Source of the DNA: Bradyrhizobium manausense
Lineage (GTDB): Bacteria > Pseudomonadota > Alphaproteobacteria > Rhizobiales > Xanthobacteraceae
Direction: 5' to 3'
Assembly (NCBI RefSeq): GCF_018131105.1
Contig: NZ_JAFCJI010000010.1
Span: 1 to 53,904 of the forward strand
Length of the DNA stretch: 53,904 bases
Shown here: positions 8,094 through 16,824 of the stretch, in pieces
How the letters are laid out: each line of letters starts with the position of its first letter
Numbering within the stretch: position 1 is the stretch's first letter
Made by a program: the position numbers and the translations under genes
The notes under the pieces: generated by a model
Seen by the model: the letters and a program-made list of their open reading frames with translations, nothing else
What the model was told of the DNA's origin: nothing
The model's database searches: none

Positions 8094-8837
8094 GTGCTGT
8101 CGGCCTTCAACGGACGCTTGAGCAATCGGCTAGCCCGGCATTTCCGGGCCGCTCCGCATCGGTTGCCGGCGCATGCGCCGATGGTGAGCTTTACCTTCGA
8201 TGATGCGCCCGACAGCGCCGCTGGGGAGGGCGCCGCGTTGCTGGAAGCGCATGGCGGACGCGGCACGTTCTATCTCGCAGGCGGCCTGATCGACCAGCCC
8301 GGGGATCACTGGCATGGCCTGTCGAACGATGCGATTGTTCGGCTGCATCGCGGCGGCCACGAGATCGGCTGCCACACTTTCTCGCATCTCCGCGCAGTCG
8401 ATCTCGACGAGACCGCGATGGCGCGCGAGATCGAACGGAACCGCGGCTATTTTCTCCGCCTCGACTCCTCGATCCGGCTCGAGAACTTCGCCTATCCGTA
8501 TGGCCTCGCCTCCGTCTGGCGCAAACCGCAGCTCGCCAAAACCTTTCGCTCGGCGCGGGGCATCCTTCCCGGCGTCAACAGCGACGTCATCGATCTTCAG
8601 CTCCTGCGTGCGTCGCCGCTGGTCAATTGTGAGATCGACACTGACGGTGTCGACCGCTATTTCGACGAGGCCCTGGCAAGCGGCGGCTGGCTGATCTTCT
8701 ACGGCCACGATGTCGTCGATGCGCCGAGTCCCTATGGCTGCACGCCGACCCTGTTGCGCCACGCGCTGGAGGCGGCGGAAAAGCGCAGCATGCCCATCGT
8801 GACGGTCGCCGAGGCCTTGCGCAGGATCGGAGCGTAG
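8094..8837 (+). CDS. Polysaccharide deacetylase family protein (NodB-like domain)
   Basis: A 247-residue carbohydrate esterase family 4-like protein that would remove N- or O-acetyl groups from a glycan. The NodB metal triad is present: Asp36/Asp37 in SFTFDDAPD, and His94 and His98 in GCHTFSHLR. The later motif FAYPYG and the C-terminal WLIFYGHDV also fit. No signal peptide is evident, so it may act in the cytoplasm or be a divergent member. The start is GTG at 8094 with AGGAAA at 8081-8086 as a possible ribosome-binding site. It stands alone between metA and recQ, and its substrate is unknown. Confidence 0.82.
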   Translation: MLSAFNGRLSNRLARHFRAAPHRLPAHAPMVSFTFDDAPDSAAGEGAALLEAHGGRGTFYLAGGLIDQPGDHWHGLSNDAIVRLHRGGHEIGCHTFSHLRAVDLDETAMAREIERNRGYFLRLDSSIRLENFAYPYGLASVWRKPQLAKTFRSARGILPGVNSDVIDLQLLRASPLVNCEIDTDGVDRYFDEALASGGWLIFYGHDVVDAPSPYGCTPTLLRHALEAAEKRSMPIVTVAEALRRIGA

Positions 8838-8936
8838 CTTTTCGTCGGTCCCCCGCTTCGGCGAGAAGATGGACTTGCAACGCCAGCTCCGCCGTGCGAC
8901 TGGCGTTGGAACGAATCTGAACCCCCCGACACGCCC

Positions 8937-10802
8937 ATGTCCGTCCCTTCCACCGCTCCGCTGCCAGCGCCGGCCGATGGCCGCGACGCGCTGTCGGTGC
9001 TGCATTCGGTGTTCGGCCTGCCGGGGTTCCGCGGCGCGCAGGGTGAAATTATCCGGCATGTCACCGATGGCGGCAACTGCCTGGTGCTGATGCCGACAGG
9101 TGGCGGCAAGTCGATGTGCTACCAGCTGCCGTCGCTGTTGCGCGAAGGCTGTGGCATCGTAGTCTCGCCCTTGATCGCGCTGATGCGGGACCAGGTCGCC
9201 GGCCTGATCGAAGCCGGTGTCAATGCCGCCGCGCTGAACTCGTCGCTGACACTGCAGGAAGCCTCGGATATCGAGCGGCGCTTGATCGCGGGCGACCTCG
9301 ATCTGCTATACGTCGCGCCGGAACGGCTGGTGACACCACGCTGCCTGTCGATGCTGGCGCAGGCCAAGGTCGCGCTGTTCGCGATCGACGAGGCGCATTG
9401 CGTCTCGCAATGGGGCCACGACTTCCGCCCCGAATATGTCGGCCTCTCCATCATCGCCGAACGCTTTCCGGAAGTGCCGCGGATCGCGCTGACCGCGACT
9501 GCTGATGAGCTGACGCGGAAGGAGATCGTCCAGCGACTGCAGCTCGCGGACAGCCCGCAATTCGTCTCCAGCTTCGACCGACCCAATATCCGCTACGAGA
9601 TCGTGGACAAGCGCAACGCGGTGTCGCAGCTCAAGGAGTTCATCCGGGAACGACATGCGGGCGATGCCGGCGTGGTCTATTGCCTGTCGCGCAATCGGGT
9701 CGAGGAGGTCGCTGCCGCGCTCGATGATGCCGGCATTGCGGCGCTGCCTTATCATGCCGGGCTCGACAGCAGCGTGCGCTCGCGCAACCAGGACCGCTTC
9801 CTCAATGAGGACGGTATCGTCATCGTCGCGACCATCGCCTTCGGCATGGGTATCGACAAGCCGGACGTGCGCTTCGTCGCCCATCTCGATCTGCCCAGGA
9901 GCATCGAGGCCTATTACCAGGAGACCGGTCGCGCCGGCCGCGACGGCAAGCCGTCGGCCGCCTGGATGGCCTATGGTCTCTCGGACATCGTGCAGCAACG
10001 TCGCATGATCGACGAGTCCACCGGCTCCGACGAGTTCAAGCGCGTGTCGATCCGCAAGCTCGACGCGCTGGTCGGCCTCGCCGAGACTGCCCAGTGCCGG
10101 CGCAAGCGGCTGCTCGGCTATTTCGGCGAGACCTTGCGGGGCGAGAGTTGTGGAAATTGCGACAATTGCCTGACGCCGCCAAAGATGCGCGACGGCAAGG
10201 TGCTGGCGCAAAAGCTGCTGTCCTGCGCTTATCGCACCGGACAGCGTTTCGGCGCGATGCACCTGATCGACGTATTGATCGGACGCCTGACCGAGAAGGT
10301 GACGCAGTTCGGTCACGACAAGCTGTCCGTGTTCGGCATCGGGCGCGAGCTCAACGAAAAGCAATGGCGCACCGTGCTGCGACAGCTGGTGGCGATGGGC
10401 CATCTGCAAAGCGACAGCGAAGCTTTTGGCGCGTTAAAGCTGACGGAGACCGCGCGCGGCGTGCTGCGTGGAGAGACCGAGGTGTGGCTGCGCGAGGAGG
10501 CCCCCACCGCCCGCGTTCGCGTCAGCCGTGCCAAGTCACGGCGTGGCGATCTCGCGCCGGCGACGAATGCGCCGCAAGGCGATGTCGATCCCGAACTGCG
10601 CGCACGCCTGCGCTCCTGGCGCTCGGACGTTGCACGCGAGCGTGGCGTGCCGGCCTATGTCGTTCTGCACGATGCCACCATCGACGGCATCGTCCGAGCC
10701 TGGCCGACCACGCTCGACGAATTGCGCAATATCCCTGGCATAGGTGACAAGAAGCTCGAGCATTACGGCGACGAGCTGTTGCAGATCGTCAAGACGCGGT
10801 AG
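8937..10802 (+). CDS. recQ: ATP-dependent DNA helicase RecQ
   Basis: A 621-residue 3'-5' superfamily 2 helicase for recombination and stalled-fork repair. The domain order is complete. A helicase core carries Walker A (MPTGGGKSMCYQLPS), DEAH box (FAIDEAHCVSQWGHDFRPEY) and motif VI (YYQETGRAGRDGKPS). A RecQ-Ct zinc-binding region has the Cys set AQCRRKRLLGYFGE then SCGNCDNC, followed by a winged helix. A C-terminal HRDC domain covers about residues 535-615 (TLDELRNIPGIGDKKLEHYG). The length is normal. The N-terminal 20 residues are Pro/Ala-rich and variable. It is convergent with acdS. Confidence 0.97.
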   Translation: MSVPSTAPLPAPADGRDALSVLHSVFGLPGFRGAQGEIIRHVTDGGNCLVLMPTGGGKSMCYQLPSLLREGCGIVVSPLIALMRDQVAGLIEAGVNAAALNSSLTLQEASDIERRLIAGDLDLLYVAPERLVTPRCLSMLAQAKVALFAIDEAHCVSQWGHDFRPEYVGLSIIAERFPEVPRIALTATADELTRKEIVQRLQLADSPQFVSSFDRPNIRYEIVDKRNAVSQLKEFIRERHAGDAGVVYCLSRNRVEEVAAALDDAGIAALPYHAGLDSSVRSRNQDRFLNEDGIVIVATIAFGMGIDKPDVRFVAHLDLPRSIEAYYQETGRAGRDGKPSAAWMAYGLSDIVQQRRMIDESTGSDEFKRVSIRKLDALVGLAETAQCRRKRLLGYFGETLRGESCGNCDNCLTPPKMRDGKVLAQKLLSCAYRTGQRFGAMHLIDVLIGRLTEKVTQFGHDKLSVFGIGRELNEKQWRTVLRQLVAMGHLQSDSEAFGALKLTETARGVLRGETEVWLREEAPTARVRVSRAKSRRGDLAPATNAPQGDVDPELRARLRSWRSDVARERGVPAYVVLHDATIDGIVRAWPTTLDELRNIPGIGDKKLEHYGDELLQIVKTR

Positions 10803-10817
10803 GCGGGCGCCGCTGCC

Positions 10818-10852
10818 GTAGCCCGGATGGAGCGCAGCGAAATCCGGGTTAC
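10818..10852. repeat. GTAGCCCGGAT palindrome between recQ and acdS
   Basis: An inverted repeat pairs GTAGCCCGGAT (10818-10828) with ATCCGGGTTAC (10842-10852), 11 bp including one G-T wobble, around a GGAGCGCAGCGAA loop. This unit (CCCGGATGGAGCGCAGCGAAATCCGGG) is, from memory, widespread between genes in Bradyrhizobium and other proteobacteria. Here it sits between two convergent genes and may act as a bidirectional terminator. Confidence 0.65.
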
Positions 10853-10864
10853 GAGTTCATAGCC

Positions 10865-11881
10865 TCACCCATTCCTGAACGCATACGCATATCCGTTCAG
10901 CGCCGGAGCGCCGCCGAGATGCGCGTACAGGATCTTCGCGCCCTTCTCGAAATGGTTCTTCTGCACCAAGTCGATCAGACCCTGCATCGACTTGCCCTCG
11001 TAGACGGGGTCCGTGATCATGCCCTCAAGACGGGCAGTGAGGCGGATCGCGTCCTTGGTTTCTTCCGACGGCACGCCATAGGCGGGATAGGCATAGTCCT
11101 CGATCAGCACAACGTCGTCGGCGACGAGGTCCTTGCCGAGTTCGACCAGCTTGGCCGTGTTCTGCGCGATCTCGAGCACCTGCGCTTTCGTCTGCGCCGG
11201 TGTGAATGAGGCATCGATGCCGATCACCTTACGTGCGCGGCCATCGGCTGCGAAGCCGACCAGCATGCCGGCATGGGTCGAGCCGGTGACGGTGCAGACT
11301 ATGATGTAGTCGAACTTGAAGCCGAGCTCTTTCTCCTGCTTGCGCACTTCCTCGGCGAAGCCGACATAGCCGAGCCCGCCGAATTTATGCACGGACGCAC
11401 CGGCGGGAATCGCGTAAGGCTTGCCGCCCGCCGCCTTCACTTCCTCGATCGCCTGCTCCCAGCTCTTGCGGATGCCGATATCGAAACCATCGTCGACCAG
11501 CCGCACGTCGGCGCCCATGATGCGGGAGAGCATGATGTTGCCGACGCGGTCATAGACGGCGTCCTCGTGCGGCACCCAGGCTTCCTGCACCAGGCGGCAC
11601 TTCATGCCGATCTTGGCCGCAACGGCGGCGATCATGCGGGTGTGGTTCGACTGCACGCCGCCGATCGAGACCAGCGTGTCGGCGTTCGAGGCGATCGCGT
11701 CGGGAATGATGTATTCGAGCTTCCGCAGCTTGTTGCCGCCGTAGGCAAGACCGGAATTGCAGTCCTCGCGCTTGGCGTAGATCTCGACATTGCCGCCGAG
11801 ATGCTTCGACAGCCGCTCCAGCTTCTCGATGGGCGTCGGGCCGAAGGTCAGCGGATAGCGCGCGAATTTGTCGAGGTTCAT
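10865..11881 (-). CDS. acdS: 1-aminocyclopropane-1-carboxylate (ACC) deaminase
   Basis: A 338-residue fold-type II PLP enzyme that cleaves the plant ethylene precursor ACC to 2-oxobutyrate and ammonia, a trait of root-associated bacteria that lowers plant ethylene. The PLP lysine is Lys51 in YGGNKLRKLEY, and Ser78 in GGVQSNHTRM follows. The residues that separate true ACC deaminases from D-cysteine desulfhydrases are present: Tyr294 and Glu295 in DPVYEGKSMQ. Length and numbering match characterised enzymes exactly. It is divergent from the Lrp-type regulator at 12041, with a dyad midway between the two starts. Confidence 0.96.
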   Translation of the reverse strand: MNLDKFARYPLTFGPTPIEKLERLSKHLGGNVEIYAKREDCNSGLAYGGNKLRKLEYIIPDAIASNADTLVSIGGVQSNHTRMIAAVAAKIGMKCRLVQEAWVPHEDAVYDRVGNIMLSRIMGADVRLVDDGFDIGIRKSWEQAIEEVKAAGGKPYAIPAGASVHKFGGLGYVGFAEEVRKQEKELGFKFDYIIVCTVTGSTHAGMLVGFAADGRARKVIGIDASFTPAQTKAQVLEIAQNTAKLVELGKDLVADDVVLIEDYAYPAYGVPSEETKDAIRLTARLEGMITDPVYEGKSMQGLIDLVQKNHFEKGAKILYAHLGGAPALNGYAYAFRNG

Positions 11882-11950
11882 TGAATCATCCCGATTGGCG
11901 TTGCGACTGGGATGGCCCTATCATTGCGTTGCAAGAAGGTGCTCTCGAAT

Positions 11951-11973
11951 ATTGCGCGCATGCTGCGCGTAAT
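11951..11973. promoter_or_regulatory. Candidate Lrp/AcdR box between acdS and acdR
   Basis: ATTGCGCGC (11951-11959) and GCGCGTAAT (11965-11973) form a 9-5-9 inverted repeat with one mismatch. Its centre is about 80 bp from both start codons, where a divergent regulator would act on both promoters. Lrp-type control of acdS is established for related rhizobia and Pseudomonas; this particular site is an inference. Confidence 0.5.
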
Positions 11974-11999
11974 CTTGCGGAAATGGTGCTTAAGGGTAA

Positions 12000-12015
12000 T
12001 ATTTCTTCCGAAATA
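12000..12015. promoter_or_regulatory. Second dyad near the acdR start
   Basis: A perfect 6-4-6 inverted repeat, TATTTC-TTCC-GAAATA, lies 25 bp before the acdR start codon. A further GAAAG-TTT-CTTTC dyad (12028-12040) abuts the ATG itself. It may be an autoregulatory site or part of the acdR promoter. No clear ribosome-binding site other than the GAAAG is seen. Confidence 0.3.
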
Positions 12016-12040
12016 GGACTATATTGCGAAAGTTTCTTTC

Positions 12041-12505
12041 ATGTCGGCGCGCCTCGACCGTATCGACCTCAAGATGTTGAGATTGCTGCAGAATAACGGC
12101 AGGCTCAGCAATGCCGAGCTGGCCGTATCAGTTGCGATCAGCCCCGCCACTTGCCATCGCCGCACCCAGCGCCTGTTCGAGGACGGCTTTATCGCTGCCG
12201 TCCGGGCCATGGTGGCGCCGAAGAAGGTGGCCAAGGGCACGCTGGTGATGGTCGGCGTGGTGCTCGACCGCTCGACCCCGGAGAGCTTTGCCACTTTCGA
12301 GCAGGCGATTGCCAGGCTGAAATTCGTGCTCGACTGCCACCTCGTCGCCGGCGACTTCGACTACTTCCTCAAGATCCGCGTCGGCGACATGGAGGACTTC
12401 AATCGTATCCATGGCGAGCAGCTCATTGCGCTGCCCGGCGTCCGGCAAACCCGGACCTTCTTCGTCATGAAAGAGGTCGTCGACAACGCGCCGCTGGAGT
12501 TCTGA
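12041..12505 (+). CDS. acdR: Lrp/AsnC-family regulator of acdS
   Basis: A 154-residue leucine-responsive-type regulator. The N-terminal winged helix-turn-helix is DRIDLKMLRLLQNNGRLSNA and ISPATCHRRTQRLFEDGFI. The RAM effector and oligomerisation domain follows (VLDCHLVAGDFDYFLKIRVG ... LPGVRQTRTFFVMKEV). In rhizobia the gene divergent from acdS encodes AcdR/LrpL, which activates ACC deaminase expression when ACC is present. The arrangement here, with 159 bp between starts and a central dyad, is the same. ATG at 12041 is the natural start. A cysteine-desulfhydrase-like gene follows 24 nt later in the same direction. Confidence 0.9.
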   Translation: MSARLDRIDLKMLRLLQNNGRLSNAELAVSVAISPATCHRRTQRLFEDGFIAAVRAMVAPKKVAKGTLVMVGVVLDRSTPESFATFEQAIARLKFVLDCHLVAGDFDYFLKIRVGDMEDFNRIHGEQLIALPGVRQTRTFFVMKEVVDNAPLEF

Positions 12506-12529
12506 GCGGCCTCATGAGAGATTCGCCCG

Positions 12530-13675
12530 ATGCAGCCGCTTCCCTATCGCCAGCATGATCCTGTCGCGCCCAGCTACCGGCGCGGCTGGGTCGACGAGGC
12601 CATCGCTGCTATCGAAGCCGACCAGTGTCGCACGGCCGACACTCATCTGATCCGGCTGATCGTGCCCGCGCTGTCGGGCATCGACCTTTATCTGAAGGAC
12701 GAGTCGACGCATCCGACCGGCAGTCTGAAGCATCGGCTGGCGCGCTCGCTGTTCCTCTATGCGCTCTGCAACGGCCACATCCGCCAAGGCACGCCCGTCG
12801 TGGAGGCGTCGTCCGGCTCGACCGCGGTGTCGGAGGCGTATTTCGCGGAGATGATCGGCGTGCCCTTCTACGCGGTGATGCCGCGTACGACCTCGGCGGA
12901 GAAGATCGCGGCAATCGAGCATTACGGCGGCAACTGCCATTTGATCGACGACGGCCGCGCGCTCTATGCGGAGGCGGCCGCGCTCGCGACCCGGCTCGGC
13001 GGCCACTATATGGACCAGTTCACCTTCGCCGAGCGCGCCACCGACTGGCGCGGCAACAACAACATCGCCGAATCGATCTTCACGCAATTGAAGGGCGAGC
13101 CGCGCCCGCTGCCGGACTGGATCGTGATGGGAGCGGGCACCGGCGGCACGTCGGCGACCATCGGCCGCTATCTGCGCTATCGCCAGTATCCGACGCGGCT
13201 GTGCGTGGCAGATGTCGAGCATTCTGCTTTCTTCGACTGCTTCCGTTCGCAGGACCGTTCCCGTGTATGCGAGCGCCCATCGTTGATCGAAGGCGTCGGC
13301 CGGCCGCGTTGCGAGCCGTCCTTCGTGCCCGGCGTGGTCGACCGCATGATGAAGATCCCGGATGCGGCGACGATCGCGGCGATGAACGTGCTGTCGCGCC
13401 GGCTGCGTCGCGCGGTCGGCGGCTCCACCGGCACCAATTTCCTGGCGCTGTGCCGGTTGGCCTCTGAGATGCGCAAGGCCGGCCAGACCGGATCGCTGGT
13501 GACGCTGATCTGCGATTCCGGTGAGCGTTACCGGCAGACCTACTACGAGCCCGCCTGGCTCGCCGCGCGCGGTCTCGATCCAGCGCCGGTTGAGGCGGCC
13601 TTGTCGTCGTTCCTCGACGCCGCGCAGCCGTTGGCGCTTGATGTCGACGACGTCGTCAATCCGCAGAGCCCGTAA
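12530..13675 (+). CDS. Cds1-like L-cysteine desulfhydrase (PLP fold-type II)
   Basis: A 381-residue PLP enzyme related to cysteine synthase. It closely resembles, from memory, the Mycobacterium Cds1 group that degrades L-cysteine to sulfide, pyruvate and ammonia. The characteristic N-terminal ADTHLIR is present, then LYLKDESTHPTGSLKHRLAR with PLP-binding Lys67, then VVEASSGSTAVSEAYFA. The glycine-rich phosphate loop is MGAGTGGTSATIGRY, and the C-terminal SGERYRQTYYEPAWL is typical. It starts 24 nt after acdR and may be co-transcribed with it. Generic cysteine synthase activity is an alternative. Free-cysteine breakdown would supply sulfide, the co-substrate of the sulfhydrylase 7 kb away. Confidence 0.8.
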   Translation: MQPLPYRQHDPVAPSYRRGWVDEAIAAIEADQCRTADTHLIRLIVPALSGIDLYLKDESTHPTGSLKHRLARSLFLYALCNGHIRQGTPVVEASSGSTAVSEAYFAEMIGVPFYAVMPRTTSAEKIAAIEHYGGNCHLIDDGRALYAEAAALATRLGGHYMDQFTFAERATDWRGNNNIAESIFTQLKGEPRPLPDWIVMGAGTGGTSATIGRYLRYRQYPTRLCVADVEHSAFFDCFRSQDRSRVCERPSLIEGVGRPRCEPSFVPGVVDRMMKIPDAATIAAMNVLSRRLRRAVGGSTGTNFLALCRLASEMRKAGQTGSLVTLICDSGERYRQTYYEPAWLAARGLDPAPVEAALSSFLDAAQPLALDVDDVVNPQSP

Positions 13676-13698
13676 CAGAACGTCGTAGCTGCGTCTTT

Positions 13699-15282
13699 TC
13701 ACTCCGCCGCCTTGCTCGCAGGCGGTGGAGGATTCCAGGCGATGCAGCGATTGCGACCTTCGTCCTTGGCCTGGTAGAGCGCCTGGTCGGCCGCGCCCAT
13801 CAGCGCGTCGATGCCCGACATGCTGACGGTGGCCTCGGCAATGCCGATGCTCACGGTGACACCGAACTGCACCTGGTGCGCGTTCAGCCGGATCGCCATC
13901 GCGCGCTTGCGGATTCGTTCGGCGACGAGCCTGGCGCGTGACAGGCTGGTCTCGGGCAACAGCACTGCGAACTCCTCGCCGCCAATGCGGCCGACGAGAT
14001 CGGACTTGCGCTTGCCCTCGTTGCACGCAGCGGCGACGGCCTTGATGGCCTCGTCGCCGACCGCGTGCCCGTAGCGGTCGTTGACCGTTTTGAAATGATC
14101 GATGTCGAGCATCAGGACCGAGACCGAACGATAATAGCGCTGGAAGCGGCTCCACTCCGCATCGAGCGCTTCCAGGAAGTGCCGGCGGTTGTAGAGGCCC
14201 GTCAGAGGATCGGTGGTCGCCAGCCGCTCCAGCATGTTGGCCTTGTTGGTGAGATCGGTGATGTCGACATAGGTCAGCATCCGGCCGCCGTTCGACATCG
14301 TGGTGCAATGGGCCCTGATCCGCCGCCCGTCAGGCGTCTGAAGGTCGCGCACGTGATCGCCGGCCTTGACCTCGGCGAGGCGCTTGCCGGGGAATCTTGC
14401 CAGCTCATTCGCCGGAAGGTCCGGCGCGCTCGCGCGCTGTGTGCGGCTCACCAGCGACGCATAGGCCGGGCGCGCCATGGCTTCCTCTTCGCTCACTTCC
14501 CAGAACTGCCGCATTCGCAGGTTCATGAAGCTCGCGTTCAAATCGGAGTCGAGCAGAAGAACGCCGTCCTGGACATTCTCCAGCGCGTTGCGCAGCAATT
14601 TCAGCTCGTCGGAGAAGCGCACGATGTCGGTGACTGGCGTGTAGGTCAGCATGCGCCCACCGTCCGGCAACGGCGTGACCTGGACGCGCACGACGTCGCC
14701 ATTGGTTCGGCGCAGATCGATCGGCGTCGGATCGCCGGCCTCGATCACGCGGACACGCTCCTTGACCAGGGTCTCGAGGTCGGGGTCCGGCACCTCGTAG
14801 GCTCCGGTGTCGCGCCCATGGTAGAGCAGCGTGAGGATGGACGGATTGCTGTCGGCGACCTGATCGGGCAGGCGCCACATCCGACGAAACGACCGGTTGA
14901 TGAGGCGCGCCCGAAGGTTGGCGTCGAGCAGCACTATCCCGGTCGGCACGTGATCAAGGGCCGCACGCAGCGCCAGCATCTGACCGCGCATCAGCGAGTC
15001 CGCCGAACGTCCCTGCTCGTCGCTGGCCGGGCGCTCGACGGCGTCGGGTTGTTCGAAGGCGACCCCGACCTGACGGTCCGATCGCCAGATGATCCGGCAG
15101 CTCAGGATATCGCGTCCCTGAAGCCTGAGCTGGAAGCGATCGGGAACGCCGAGGCCGCTCTGCATCTCGAGCGTGGCGGCCTCTTCGGACAGCCGGCGCA
15201 CGACGCAGTCGATCGACGACTGGCCGTAATTGAAGATGATCTTCCCAGCCAGGAACGTCCGTTCCGGCACCAAGCGGGACAT
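13699..15282 (-). CDS. Diguanylate cyclase with PilZ and two PAS domains
   Basis: A 527-residue signalling protein without membrane segments. A PilZ-like domain at about residues 1-75 (SIDCVVRRLSEEAATLEM, FQLRLQGRDILSCRIIW) would bind cyclic di-GMP or relate to it. Two PAS domains of the PAS-7 type follow (ALDHVPTGIVLLDANLRARL and ALENVQDGVLLLDSDL). A GGDEF domain ends the protein, with TTDPLTGLYNRRHFLEALD and the active-site GRIGGEEFAVLLPE. An RxxD inhibitory site (RKSD) lies five residues before GGEEF, so product inhibition is likely. The ATG at 15282 is preferred over one 24 nt upstream because CTGGAG lies just before it. It is convergent with the Cds1-like gene. Confidence 0.92.
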   Translation of the reverse strand: MSRLVPERTFLAGKIIFNYGQSSIDCVVRRLSEEAATLEMQSGLGVPDRFQLRLQGRDILSCRIIWRSDRQVGVAFEQPDAVERPASDEQGRSADSLMRGQMLALRAALDHVPTGIVLLDANLRARLINRSFRRMWRLPDQVADSNPSILTLLYHGRDTGAYEVPDPDLETLVKERVRVIEAGDPTPIDLRRTNGDVVRVQVTPLPDGGRMLTYTPVTDIVRFSDELKLLRNALENVQDGVLLLDSDLNASFMNLRMRQFWEVSEEEAMARPAYASLVSRTQRASAPDLPANELARFPGKRLAEVKAGDHVRDLQTPDGRRIRAHCTTMSNGGRMLTYVDITDLTNKANMLERLATTDPLTGLYNRRHFLEALDAEWSRFQRYYRSVSVLMLDIDHFKTVNDRYGHAVGDEAIKAVAAACNEGKRKSDLVGRIGGEEFAVLLPETSLSRARLVAERIRKRAMAIRLNAHQVQFGVTVSIGIAEATVSMSGIDALMGAADQALYQAKDEGRNRCIAWNPPPPASKAAE

Positions 15283-15486
15283 TCGCAATCTCCAGGGCGA
15301 AAACACGAAGCGAAAGGCCGGCCCAGTTTCGCCGAACGTTCCTTGCGGCGATCTAACGCGGCCGAAGTTTTCGCCCGAAGATTAACAACCGGTTGACACA
15401 CAATGCCGAACGGTTGAGGCGATAGCATTTCACCCGCAAATCGCGAGGTCGGAACGCGGCAGTCGGGCTAAAATCTGGGACGGCAG

Positions 15487-16389
15487 TCAGTTGCGCACTG
15501 CATACAGGGGCGTGCGCACCGTTACCTGGTAGGACGGCTTCGGCATCCACGCGATCTGCGCGGTGATGCCGAACAGGCGGTTGTCGCTGTCATCCATGCG
15601 GTCGAGGTCGAGCCGCAGGATCGGCTGCGTGAAGGGGGCCGCCAGCGTCCGGCCCGCAAGCTGCGCGCCGCCGAATGACTGCACGCCGAGGCGGCCGATA
15701 AATTTCCAGTCGCTGGGCCATTGGTAATAGCCGCCGGCATAGACGATTGTGTTCGGCTTGATCCGGGCGAGTTGGCTGGCGATGTCGGTATGGGTGTATT
15801 GCACGCCGGCGAGCCAGCCCCTCGTCTCGTCCTCATCAAGCGCGTAGTCGAATTCCAGGACGTGGTTGAACGAATTCGTCATGCCCTGTTCGTTCGGCAC
15901 GGACTGCGTCAGGGTGGATTGCAGCGTGATCGTCGGGATCTTGCCGCCGTTCTGCTGGTAGAGATCGGCCTGCACGCCGATGTTCCAGCTGGTGATGTCG
16001 AAGGACGACCAGCCTCCGCCGATATCCGCCGACGAGCCGGACACACCGCCATAGAGCGAGACCCGATCGTTGACATCCACGGTCAGCGGCAGGTCGACGG
16101 CGATCGATTTTGCGGCCGGCAAGCCGTTGGGCAAGGTCGCGCCGCGTTGTGCCGCCAGCGCCTCGAACGCTGCCGAGAGCGAGGTGTTGCCGAAGCCCAG
16201 GCCGAGTGTCCCCGCCGGGATCGTGGCATAGGTCGTGCGGAGGTCGAGATAGATGTTCGGGACGCCGGGTTTTGCCGGTATGTGCTCATCCTCGGTGGCG
16301 CAGGCGGCACCTGTCGGGACTGTCAGACAAAGCAGTCCCATCACGACAACGCGCCATGCCGGACGATCAATTGGGCTGCGATGGGACAC
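15487..16389 (-). CDS. Predicted outer-membrane beta-barrel protein, function unknown
   Basis: A 300-residue exported protein. Residues about 12-31 form a signal peptide (VVVMGLLCLTVPTGAACA). The mature part alternates polar and hydrophobic residues in short strands with many Gly, Tyr, Asn and Asp (GWLAGVQYTHTDIASQL, YAGGYYQWPSDWKFIGRLGV) and ends in VTVRTPLYAVRN. This pattern suggests an outer-membrane barrel. No enzyme motif is seen. It stands between two unrelated genes: the diguanylate cyclase downstream and a divergent small exported protein. I do not recognise a named family. Confidence 0.7.
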   Translation of the reverse strand: MSHRSPIDRPAWRVVVMGLLCLTVPTGAACATEDEHIPAKPGVPNIYLDLRTTYATIPAGTLGLGFGNTSLSAAFEALAAQRGATLPNGLPAAKSIAVDLPLTVDVNDRVSLYGGVSGSSADIGGGWSSFDITSWNIGVQADLYQQNGGKIPTITLQSTLTQSVPNEQGMTNSFNHVLEFDYALDEDETRGWLAGVQYTHTDIASQLARIKPNTIVYAGGYYQWPSDWKFIGRLGVQSFGGAQLAGRTLAAPFTQPILRLDLDRMDDSDNRLFGITAQIAWMPKPSYQVTVRTPLYAVRN

Positions 16390-16569
16390 GTGACAATCCG
16401 ACGCGTGGCGTTCTGGTAACGAAGCCGTCCACTAGATGGAACGTGATCGTTCGTGTGGTCAAGGTCTATCCGCGGGCGATGCCGATGTGAATTTGCGCGG
16501 TTATTCGCCGTGATCGCACTGACACACTCGCCCGGCACTGTGTCGACAGGACATGAGAGGACGAAAGCC

Positions 16570-16815
16570 ATGAACACGTCACGCCGCATCCTGCTCGCTG
16601 GAATGGCGGGGCTCGCCGTGGTTCCGACGGCCGTCGCCGCCGCGCCGATCCCTGCCATTGGTGGTGCGACAGTTGCGGAAGAACGCTTCGCGCGCATGAT
16701 CGCCGCGGCACATGCGCCGGATGTCACCTGCGCGCGGCGAGCCGAACTCTATGCGGAGGCGCATTGGCCTGACTATGTCGCGGCAGCGAGGGCCGTGCTC
16801 GACGCGCGGGTGTGA
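16570..16815 (+). CDS. Small exported protein with Tat-like signal
   Basis: An 81-residue protein whose first 27 residues (NTSRRILLAGMAGLAVVP) are a twin-arginine-like signal peptide. The mature region is short, alpha-helical and rich in Ala and Arg (ARMIAAAHAPDVTCARRAEL), with one Cys. The frame is open upstream, but the ATG at 16570 is preferred because it puts the signal at the N-terminus and AGAGG lies about 12 nt before it. The function is unknown. It is convergent with the esterase gene, ending 9 nt from it. Confidence 0.6.
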   Translation: MNTSRRILLAGMAGLAVVPTAVAAAPIPAIGGATVAEERFARMIAAAHAPDVTCARRAELYAEAHWPDYVAAARAVLDARV

Positions 16816-16824
16816 TTCGCGCGC

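Noticed and set aside
14065..15396. 443-codon plus-strand frame opposite the GGDEF gene
   Set aside because: The minus-strand frame has PilZ, PAS and GGDEF motifs with an intact active site; the plus frame is low-complexity shadow.
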